In this document: positions 29,301 to 41,300 of the stretch, one piece after another
Layout of the letters: each line of letters begins with the position of its first letter
Numbering within the stretch: position 1 is the first letter of the stretch
DNA from: Apostichopus japonicus
Lineage: Eukaryota > Echinodermata > Holothuroidea > Aspidochirotida > Stichopodidae
Assembly (NCBI RefSeq): GCF_037975245.1
Contig: NC_092567.1
Span: 8,122,714-8,186,713, forward strand
Direction of reading: 5' to 3'
DNA: 64,000 nt
Notes under the pieces: generated by a model
The model's database searches: none
What the model saw: only the letters and a program-made list of their open reading frames with translations
Told to the model about the DNA's origin: nothing
Made by a program: the position numbers and the translations under genes

Positions 29301-32300
29301 GTCGAAGTCATTGTCAGTTTGTGCATTATTTAGAATATTCTAAACCGTCGATATTTGGACTTCATTTTCTACTCTCATAACGTTTTCCAACCCCACTCCC
29401 ACCCTCCTCATTCCTCTCCACTTTACAAAGCGAGGTATCAGCTGTCACATGCACCGTGTTCCTACACCTATGATTTATTCTTAATAAAGTGTGAAGAACA
29501 TTAAACAAAGGAACCCTGAGTGTAAAACCAAAATTACCTCTCTTTACCGAACTGGGATGCTCTTAGATCCTCTTACATGGAGACTGGTTACGTGGTTATG
29601 ACAGGGACGTAGCCAGGAGGGGGGGGGGCAGGGGGAACGACTGCTCCCTCCTTTCAGTGTCGAAAAAAATGTTTAAAAACTGTTGTACTTTGTCAGTGCT
29701 CTTTGGATCTTGAATACTCGTCAGCTCCGTTAACTCGATTATAATCGTAGTAACATTCAGGCCTACTGACTCAACTACTTACTTAGTTTAGCAGATGCAA
29801 TTAGCTAAATTTAGCCTTTAGCCTATTACAAGCCCACAGTTGGCCACTGCGTAATAAAATACATATTGCCTACCTAACCGCATTCGATGGAATGTCACGA
29901 ACCGTATGCACAACGATGTCGACAACGTTCGTTCTCATCCTTTCTACGATTCGTCCTAAGTTGTTGCACGAACAGCATGTTATGAAGCTAAGCTAGCAAT
30001 CCTACGAAATACGCACTTCCTATAAATAATTAATACACTGCGATAACGATATTTGTTTTTAGGCCACTGCACATCTGGCTGTCTTACGAAATATGAAAGT
30101 TTATATTGTCCATCAGTTAAGTTCGACAAATGTATTAAAGTCCAGACATTGGACAATAAACAAGAATCATCCTACTGGAAACATTGTAAAAGAGCACTAT
30201 GTTTGTCTTTCTGATACATTATGTAAAAGAACATGTAAAAGAATTCAAACAGGAAACAAAGTCTGCTGATAATATGATGTCATATGATAATGATGAAACT
30301 GGCAAAACATTGCACCAAATCGCATCTAAGGACCTTCAATTGTTCAAAAATATCTCAAAAGGGGTGTCCCCCTCCCCTTAAACCCCTCCCCCATATCAAT
30401 CACAAAAAGTGCTCCCCCCCTTTCAAATTCCTGGTTACGTCACTGGGTGATGAAAATGCTTTGTTTATTTTTTAACATACATACTTTACCTTAAATGTGT
30501 TATTAAACAAATCCCCTTTTCTTCTTTTAACATTTTTTTAAACAGTGTTTAATTATGGCTCTCGTGATTCATGATGACGTCACTGATGTCGGGTGTTCTC
30601 TGATCCGTTCATCGTCTCGTGGATTATTATTCTTAATCTGAGCATCGAATACTCGACTATCATGATTTGGTTTCTCAATTTAGTCCCAGACTTGTTTCTG
30701 TTTGAATGGGAGCATATGTTTTCATTTAGGTTAATTGTATAATTGGTCAGATATATTAATGAGATAATAAAAATTCTAACCTGATTGGTTATATAACTAA
30801 GAGGAAAATGGTTTTAAACTGATTAGGTATAAAACCGAGATGATAATGATAGTAAACTGATCGGTAATCTTACAGAGATATAAGGATTGTAAACTGATCA
30901 GCTCTATTACTGGGATGATAATGATAGTAAACTGATAAGATCAAAATTAAGAAATCAACTAGATTGATTACTCAGCTAATATGAAGTTATCATCGAGAGC
31001 CAACATAAATCCAGTGAATAAAATGTTTTTGATTTCATTCCAGACCAAATAAAAAGAAATTGCAGTTAAATCTACTATCAGTTTCTTTCATTTTATTCAT
31101 CAGTTTGGAACTCGTCGAGTATTGATCGCCGCCTGAATCTACAGACTGGTCAATGGCAGGTAAGATATTGCGCACCGTGCTTTCAGCTTTTGCTCATAAT
31201 GCATTCTGGTCAGCTTATTTGAGCTAAGCTACCCTCTGTATTACTTTACCAGTAAATACAAAATCAATATTGTGATAACATTAATAGGTGAAATACAGTG
31301 AATTGCTTATAGCAATATAATTAGATTGTGATGAACAGAAAATAACTAAAAAACAACTGAGATTTCAAGACATCTTCTTGCTCCTGCTACCAAACGTTGG
31401 TCAAATTTCTTTTATTATTTTTGCCTTTTCTATCTGAATGTCACCCCGTGTGTCCCTTATTACCCAACCATACATTTGTTATATTATTCAAGATATTCTC
31501 TTCAAGTATATATAGAGGCACAATACTGGCTTGCAGAAACGAGACACACATGCTAATTTTTTTTTTAATTCAGGGTTTTATTAATTTTTGCTAACATTGA
31601 AGAAAAGAGGATTCTTCATCAGAACATTGTGACTATTTATGTATATTTATCTACTATATGTACTAACAAGATAACATAATGAAAGTATGTACATACTGCT
31701 CGATTGTTGAAGGATAGGTTACTTACGTGGTGTCCTTTTCACACTCAAAGAGGTGGAATATAATCTTTTAAGAAAGACTTATATAATTGGGAGTACTTTT
31801 CTCTAATATCTCCTACCACTGTCAATCAATTATTAATTAGATATTAGAATATTAAATAATTGGGTACCGTAATTATAACGTTAAATAGAAGAACTTCAGG
31901 TCCTCAATGGCTAGCAGTTTTCTTCATTTCATCCCTGTTATTTCTTTATCTAAATGTGTGATGTAATATCTTTTCAAAACAGAACTGTCTGAGATAAGAT
32001 ATACTTCGTACAAAATATGAAAAACTGGTACTCCAGCTATAAACTACAATACTGTATCCTTATACACTAATAGAGAATACTCATAATAGTTCAGAAAGAT
32101 TTAAGTATATGTGACAAAATCACTCTAATTGTATTTTCTAAACTCATTTCGAGATAGCCGTCACTGCATGTAAACATACAGCAAAGAGTAAGGATACTCG
32201 ATTGAAGTAGTTTCAGTTTGTAAAGATACAACGTTATCCTTTGAGACATTCAGAGAAAAGCGGAATTCAGATCGCTGTGTAAGAAAGAAGAGAAAATTGA

Positions 32301-35300
32301 GAGATTATATTTATATTTATAGTTAGGTTTGCAGTCTTGTTCAGGGCCAAGGCCCTCTTTCACGACTTTACAACTTAACCCTGGTCATTGGTAACTTGTC
32401 ACACCCACACACCAAAGTGTGCACTATTCAATCAATTTCTCTTGGGGTACCGCAGTACACCACAACCACGTGTCCCCTGGGGGACTTCCCATTGGGTGCA
32501 GCCACAAACCGGCGCACGCAACTATGTTTAAAAGTTACTTCGCAAGTCCCCATTTATACACCTGGGTGAAGAGAGGCAATGGAAATAAAGCGCCTCGCCC
32601 AAGGACACAACGCAATGATCTGGCCAGGACTCTAACCTGTAATCCTTAGATCACAAGTCCACTGCCTTTAACCACTTGACCAAAACGCCCTCTCCAGATC
32701 GGAGCGCAGGGAGTGGGGGGGGGGGACAAGCTGATATGCTAGCATTGTTTTCATGAATCTTATTCAAGCCCGTCCAATGAATAGTTCATTATTGAAACAC
32801 CCGTACAATTGCCATATCAGTGAGACTCTTAGTATTACAAATATTGTAAAGATATAACTGAAAGGTTTACCCTACATGTTTGTTACGTATAGGGCAATCA
32901 TTTTGACATATACCGTCTTATTATTTGAGGGGTTGTGAAAGTACATCAGTAAACTTCACGTTTATTCTCCGATGAATCGTATAAAGTTATGCATCATTTT
33001 GAACCTGGTCTTGCTAAGTTTCTTGTTAGTTATGTGTAATTGTTCATCATGACATACAGAACATTCGTAACAGTCCGTTTAACTGACCCAGTATCTTACT
33101 GTAGCAGCTCCCTGGTTTTAACTGGCCATGTTTAGGTTTTTAGTTGTTTCTGATGGTGTGAGACGTGGGTCTTCCATGTATCATTATAACACTAACAGCT
33201 TTATTACTTTAAAATGTTGGACATGGTTTATTTAATTGCTAATCAAATCAAATTAAACTATTTCTATGGTACTTTGCGAATTGGTCAAAAACACAGGATG
33301 GTGATGGGGAAAACTTGGAAGTTAGTAATAGGAATTAGATGTATGTGGAAATTGACTCTAAAAATTTATTTTAAGTTGATTTCTATACTTTCGTATTGTT
33401 TAACTTAAATAATGTTGAGAATTAATTCAATACGTAGACGTTTTAATAAAATTAAATAAAGCTGCATGCTACTTAATAGGTTATAACGTTGACCAACCCA
33501 TATAATGTTCACACATAACTGGATAGCCCTGCAACTAATTAAGAATATAAATATGTTGTATCAATCACATGAGTGCTACTTATTAGTGAGTTATTTATCG
33601 TTTAACCAGATTCAGACAATACTGTGTCCCACCAATTATTTGCAATGTTTTATTTGTTTGTTTCCAAACCTTTAATATCTCTGCCTACTCTCATCTTTCC
33701 TGGTTTGATTTTGGTGAAATAAAGTAAAATTATTTTTTCAAGGTCCTTATCTTTCATTTAAAGGTCTAGTTTGTTACCAGCAGATTGTAGCAAAAACAAC
33801 ACAAAGTGCAGAAGCTAGAAATATCCATGATGGTATTCTTCCTTGTGAATTAAGTCTGTCTAATAAATTTATTTTTTCCTTAAAAAGCATTAGGGTATTT
33901 AAAGGATCACTTGCTTAAATGATGATTAATCCAGATTAATGTATACGTGACTGATATAAGTGTGTGGGTCCAAGCAGGATTATATATATAATGAAAGGAC
34001 GGATCTCGTTTTATTTGAAATCAATAAACTCTGGTATATTCTTCTGAATGGTAATGCTTGTCATGGTCTTGGTCATTTGTATATATGAAGAGAAGAGGAG
34101 CTATTTTAATTACTGGCATTGCAAGGGTTCCGGGGGGGGGGGGGGGTAGGAATATTGTATTCGTGTAAAATGGGAATACATTAAAAAACAAAAATAAACT
34201 CTATAGTATATATGTGTAGCTCTACTAACCCGTTTCGTTGTTATCTTGTACGGATACCATGGCAATCAAAACATATGCAATGAATTGATAAAATATGAAT
34301 ATAAGACAAATATTCATATCATTTCCCGCGTGTTTTTCATTAAACAGACACAAAAATACATGCATTAGACGATTTTAAAGGAGTCAGGATCCGGGTTGGA
34401 TGTGGGGGGGGGGGGGGGTGGAGTGGAATTTGTACAACTACGGTATAGTCGGTAACTGATAATCTGATTTAAATATTCATAAGTTGTCATCCGCTAATTG
34501 TTTATTTTTTCTTGATAATTATCTTCAAGTGTATATAGGATAGTTGATTGCCACACCCGGACCTTCCAGCCTCATGCATTACTTATTGTTAGTGTCTTTG
34601 ACTGGGTGGAGAGTTGATTGCGCCAAATAATAGAGGAACAACTCATGTAAACTTTTGTATCACGTTTATTCCAAACGTAGAAACAAACTTATAGAAATCT
34701 GGAACTAAACAGAAATACATATCTTTAAAATATTTTCTTGAGATAAAAGTCTGTAAATAAATAACGAGCATTGGTATGATAATTAACAACTAAGCATATC
34801 ATATCAACATTTAGCAGAACACTAGTAGCGTGTATGACTTTGAAACAACATAATTGACATTACCGACGCTGCGTAACGTTTCCAACATACCACTATAAAT
34901 CCCCGTGGAACATTGGTATTATTCTTCTGAACCAAAACTAAGCTGTAGTAAATATAAATGACATTAACAAATATCTTAATCAAATAATGTCTTAACCTAA
35001 ATGAATGTACTGAAAATATCCCGCTTTAACGTCACCATCTCGATGTACATTAAATATGAAACCGTAGAATGCTTGTTATTATGTTGCACCGTTCTTGTTT
35101 ATGTTCATTTAATTTCGGGGCAAATGTTCACCACAGCACATACAACAGTCGTAACAACAGTCCGTTTAGCCGACCCTGTAGCTTACTGTATAGCTGCCCT
35201 TGCATATTTGTCTTTGTAGCAGGCTTCCTGGATTTCACTGATTACGCTCATTTTCTTCGTTTTCTCTGGTGTTAGGAGAAGATGGTATTCCATTAGCTAA

Positions 35301-38300
35301 AGCTGCATATTACGTCATAGGTTGTATTTTGACCAAACCGTGAAATATTTGCAGAATTATTGGATACCATGCAACTAACTTAGATATGAAGATATGTTGT
35401 CACAAACACGTGACTGCTCATGATTAGTGAATTATTTGTCGTTTAACCGATTGAGACAATTTGTGTCCCACACATGTATTGTCTTAGATATTTGTTGTTA
35501 CAAAACTTACTTTAATCTTTCCTGCTGGACTGAAGTAACAATATGTTTTTCAATTCCTTCTCATTCCTTTTAACGGTCAAGTTTGCTACCAGCAGATTGT
35601 AGCAAAAACAACACAAAGTACAGAAGTTGTAAAAGTTCACTTTTGCTATTCTTTCTTCTAAGTTCAATATTACTCAATTATTAACTCAAATTTATTAAGG
35701 GAAATGTTCCTGCGACGATTCCACGTACTCTAATGTGTAAAGGACATTAAATACCTGTAGTTTCTAGGTCAGAAATGAGGATGAACTGGTAGTGTAACGG
35801 ATGGTGACCGATGCGAAGCAGCGCGATTCAACATTGTTGTTATTTGTATGGTTTTAAAATCATACCAGAAACTGTTTTTTATTGCCTATTATTATGTGTG
35901 GGGAGTGCATAGATACACGAAATTGCTTGTAAACATCCGACTCACCGTTTCCCAGAATGTGAATGCTGAACATTTTGGCGATTCATATAAATGAAGGAAG
36001 AGGTGATACGGTTCTTGATAAATTGAAAGAAAATTGAAGATTGTTTTTGTAATTTGTGAAAATATTATATTCGTGATTTGGAATATACTGTATAAGAAGA
36101 AGATCTTGCAAATATATATTTTTAGTGGCACCAGATTCGCTCTGTAGAGTAAATCATTACCGATGATTCGTTGGAGCTGTGATTAAATCTCTTTCCACGC
36201 ACATTTACACAACAAGACCATGATACCAGTCAGTATGTGGGGACAATTATACTACTGCTTCGTTCTGTTGTCTAGATACCATGGTAACCAAAGAACTGGA
36301 CACGTATTATGTGACGCTGTATACGAACACAATGTTGAAAGTGAGAACGCACATGAATAAGTTGTTTTTCAAGATACTACGTCACGGATATAAATATATG
36401 CTAAGCCCGTGCCGTATATTGCTTTCTGAATTTTGTTAAAAAGCATCACACCTACTCAGTCAAAAATATATTATTGGTGAAAGAATCGATGCATACTTTT
36501 CATCTCTAGAATCTTAACGTTGTGACGTCACTGTACGCAGCAAAGTTAGTAAATGTTACTCGTTCTAATAGTGTCAGTTGTAATGGGATTTGAAGGATCC
36601 CTATTGATTATATGTTATAAGTTATTTAGATTAGCGTGACTGACATAAATGTGTGGGTCCAAGTAGGCTTATGTATGAAACAGCAGATCTGGGTTTAAGT
36701 AGAAACAAAGAAACAAGTGATTTTTTTAGGTAGATTTCATCAACTAGATGTACTTTAACATGCAAGGAAAATCAAACTAGAGGTTACTGCATTAAAGGTC
36801 AACCTAAAGGTGTTAAATTTAAGATTGTATTGAACTTTCAAGAAACGTCTTTTATTACCACCCTCTTTATATGTACAGTACTATGAATAAGCAGCAGCAT
36901 TATGATACAAAAAAATGGCAACGGTGAATATATCCTTATTCCTTAATTTACAGACCGTCGCTTCCTAGTCTAAATGTTCCTTGTCTAACGTTGAGCAGAG
37001 AGAGTCAACTATTTTAAAACTAATAATGTGCGCATGTACAAACTTCCAATTGAACATACATAGACAGGGTAAATTTAAAAATGAAACAAATTTGTGCAAG
37101 GTTTATTATATTTAGTGAAATGTTTAAATTGTTAACATATCTATTTAATTATCCCACTGTGTCTCTTATTGTATAATTTGACCGGACAACTGCATTTCCA
37201 AAACTTTGATGGATATCTTTACACTACTAACAATACGATAGAAACAGACCGTCTCAGACGAAGGGGGGGGGGTGGGTGTAACCAATGTGCTGCTTTGTGG
37301 ACTAAGCAAGGGTGACAACGATGTTCTGGGGTCTATCTTTAAATACTGCCCTCTGTTCCCTACTCGTCATCTTCTCCGTTGTCCATTGTATCCATCTGAT
37401 CATCTCAGTGAGAAGTTGGTCATTGACGTCACTCAGTGTTTGATGACGTCACTCAGTGTTTGATGACGGGTTTAAAACTAACTGTGTCTTCCCTATGAAG
37501 CTGATATTTATATTCATGTTATAGAGTCCGTGCATCTTACATTGACGAGTCTGTCTCCTTTATTGACTTTAGGGTGTCCAATGCAGATGTGTGTTTACCT
37601 GATATTTGTGAAGATATATCATTCTAACTTATACATGGTTTGCTTCGTCGTATTATATTTACCTGAAATTCATTTTCCAAATCTCATGAATATAATATTT
37701 CTCTTCCTTTCAGGCCTGTGACGAAAATGGCAATCTACCAGGAGAAGAGGTAAGAGAGACATAGATTCATGTTCCTGTTAATTAGTAACGGTAATTTTAA
37801 TAACAGACAAAGAGGTATAAATTAATGTTGAACAAAGAAATAAGACAAAAGAGTATAATACTTTGTCTCTCATCAGGAGGAAAATATTCATATATGTCGT
37901 GTATCGAACAGGGAATTCAGATAGGGCAGTTACAAGTTTATACCTCGTAATGATGATAGCACTGTTCTCAATGTCAAGTTTAGATGCGGCCTAAATAATC
38001 TTCCTTCCGCACACACAGTCAAAGAAATGCTTAACAAAGAAACGGATAGACTTTAAAATAAGTTTAGTCCGGTGTTATGGTGTGTTACAAGCCTCACACA
38101 ATATTAGAATATAACTTTTAAACTGTCAATCCCCTACCGCCGGTAGATGCTTCATGATTATTTTATTTGACTCTGCTAATGTGCATATCATAATTCGTGA
38201 GCAATTCAAAAAGTATCAAGAAGATATTTTAAATTTCTTGTAGAAAATCCTTTGTTCATTAATTTCTCAGTGAATTTTTTTCAGAGTTTATTAACCGTGA

Positions 38301-41300
38301 AAGGAACTGATAAAAAATAAACATTTTGAATCTCACTTTCATAGGGTAACAGTTTTCTCTACACACAAAGTGCTAACTGTAGAAGTCTATACTCAAATCT
38401 ACCATAAATCTCTACTCCGGTATTCTTTAATATAATAAAATCATTAGAATCATTCCCTTTGGTCGGGAGGGGCTGGGGTTTGTTTAGGAAGGTATTCGTT
38501 GGGTTATAGCATCATGAATCATTGTGAAACAAGAGCATACACTGTGTCATAAAACCACTAACTCGGAGCGAACTGTTGTTATATGACATATAAGGAAACT
38601 AGTAATAATGAACGGTTGATGTTTTAGTGACTGAATGATGACGTCATACCGTAATCCCTGACAGAAAGGATTAAATGGAGGAGGGGTGCATCAAGTAAGC
38701 TCCAGTTCGTGTCCGTTTATGTAAAAGACATGAACACAACGGTGTAGATAGCTAACGACACTATATATTGATTTGGATGAAGCTGCGTGCATGAGAGTTG
38801 ACTCTCTTCCAACATGAACTTAAAAAATACATTTATTGATCAATATACTTCCCAAATGTGTGTCAGTTCAAAGCCTCAAGTAAGATTTCGAGATGGTTTA
38901 CGCTGGTTCATATCTCAATTATTTTACTATTTATTAGCACAACCCTGGTACAGTTAATTTTTTCACTGTGGTTTTTATATATATATATATATATTTGCAA
39001 TATGAAAGTTAATTTCTGAATATTGTACCAAACCTTCTAATGTTAGTCAAAATGAGCTAGCAATAATTGCAATTATACATATTTTTACTTCTACATTATA
39101 TTTTATTTAAAAAAAAATAAATGAAAACATTGATCATTAACATGTCGTTGCCTAAACACATTTACAAACAGGTGACACATATAAAACAAACTAAGGAGTT
39201 CCATTTTGCTTTTTAATTCAATTTGTTACATTATATGTCTGCCTTATCCAGCTAACAAATAATGTTCTTATGGGCGTTTAGTATAATGTCAACGTTTGAT
39301 CAGAATGAACATAAAAGCTGATTTCAAGGCACGTGTTATCTTTCTTCGTAGGGCTCTTTTTAATTATTCGCAAATACGACGTTACAGTACACGTGCAGCT
39401 AAGGTCTATTAATGCTACATTAGCATTGTATATACATTGTAATAAGGGAAATTGTGTGTGTACTCACCATGCAGGCGACGGATAAGTTGGCGTGATGAAG
39501 TATTTCTTCTGGAAGGCAGATAACTAGCGTCTCGTAGTTCCATTGTTTCAAGGCTGTGGGAGGGAGGATTCGTCCGACTAAGTTGTTTAAAACTAGAGTA
39601 TGTTAACCAAAGTTAGATGAAAAAGTTAAATTAACAACACCTCATCCCTCTTCATGGACGTCTTTTATCCACCAACTTTCTTCGGCGAAGTTAAGAAGTC
39701 ACTCATAATTAAAATCGTTGTAATACATCTTGACATATAGGGTCTGTAGAAATATTGGGTCAAACGGTAAGGTGTTACCATGGAGATACAGGAACATTAT
39801 TAATTAATTACCTAGATCTATAGCTATTTTCATGTTAATGGGTAAAGGAAGCAAATTGCCCTTGGATGTCGAACATTAACCCGTCAAAACGTTAACAATA
39901 CTTACATAAACATCGGTCAGTTTAATCCTTCAACGTCCGGATTACCTTTCATTTTGAATTATGAAACGTTATACTGATACTGTACAGAGAAACTAACAAT
40001 ATAGTAAGAAATAAAAGCAGGTAATTCGTGTTTTACGTGACATTCATTTTGATTAATTGTGCGACTTTTATGGTTAACGCTGGATTCACGTTAATAGTAA
40101 AGTCAAAACAATAGAGCGAAAAATGAGCATATAAAACATAAATCTGTCAATAATTTGCATCACGTGACACCAAACGTGTTTGCAGTGCGTATTGTCTACA
40201 ATGTGCTACAGCTTCGAAGTATCTATATATCTCGTTCATCGTTCCGGACTTGTAAGAAAGTAATCTGGCTTTCAATTTCCTGTTTCAAAAGAGTTTTTAT
40301 TTTGATCCTTTTGTCCAAACAAAAAAATCGTTGTCTCTTCTTCACTCACTATTTCTATCTCTTCAATTTCTTCCATCTCTCCCATCTCTCCAATCTCTCC
40401 CATCTCTCTCTCTCAAAATACAAAACGAGATCAAGTCTAACTGTTACTATAGCCCTACTACCAGCAAACTAACATGTTCCTAGACAATGGTACCATGGTA
40501 ACCAGAGATGCCCGGATGCTACGGGAGTATATTATGATCGCGAATTATTTTTCGGAACAGTGATTTTCTATCACTATAGTTGTGTATATTTTCGCATTGG
40601 GGTCCCAGGATGTATCAAATACTTTTAAAACTTAATATCAGTAGTTTTTTAGGGCTTCGTAGGCAATATATCTCCGGGTCCAACAAGACTACTGACCATG
40701 TATATTAAGCGAGCTCTTGAACGTGGGAACACATCACAGGGTAGCGCTTTCAGCACCCCTGAACATCGGTCTGAGTCCGCCCCTGCCACGCCCCCCTCCC
40801 TCCCCCCCTTACCGTTCATCTCTAACCTAGTGTTATTGGGACGGTTATTTATACTGGTTGATTAAATTATCGTTTTGGAAAATAAAGTAACGCCAGCAAG
40901 AAAGACTCTGTCTTTCGCATTTAACACTTAAACTGTTAATTGTATTTCGCACTATAATATGCATTTATAATTAACGCCTAAACTGTTAATAGCTTTCCAC
41001 TGAAGATAACATAATCTAATGATAACACAAGTTCCGTCAAACAAAACATAAAGCAGAACCCGGTCTAGCATGGTCAAGAGAACCAACTAAACTAAGTATC
41101 CCCTTATATGTCAATAATGATCAATTCAGGGATTTTTCTTATTAAAGGAACGTCATATAGTGACACGGCCTACCCAACATTTACTTAACTTTCACAAAAA
41201 ATGTTACGATTGGTTTCAAAGTCCTAGAGGAAGAAGGGAGAGGGGTTGGTCAAGCTGGGAGTATATAAACCACGTTTATGGATCAGTTTACCTTCAGAAT

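Larger units (their letters stand above)
23648..31103 (+). other. Intron between LRR exons 2 and 3
   Basis: About 7.5 kb holding two hAT-type elements (23955-24331 and 29602-30445), tandem repeats near 27215, 27939 and 30738, and several C or G tracts. Isolated frames such as 24655-24975, 25601-25819 and 27930-28184 have no domain or splice support. Confidence 0.5.
31160..37713 (+). other. Intron between LRR exons 3 and 4
   Basis: About 6.5 kb containing an inverted SINE, two G14 tracts (near 34132 and 34405) and a diverged direct duplication (33060-34290 against 35140-36700). Frames such as 35001-35219 and 37272-37463 lack support. Confidence 0.5.

Noticed and set aside
35940-35960. 20-nt minus-strand segment with acceptor GTTCAG and donor GTGAGT
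   Set aside because: Short, no neighbour in phase; likely chance.
37272-37463. 63-codon frame before LRR exon 4
   Set aside because: It begins in a G tract and ends in the CRE tandem; no domain and no acceptor/donor pair.
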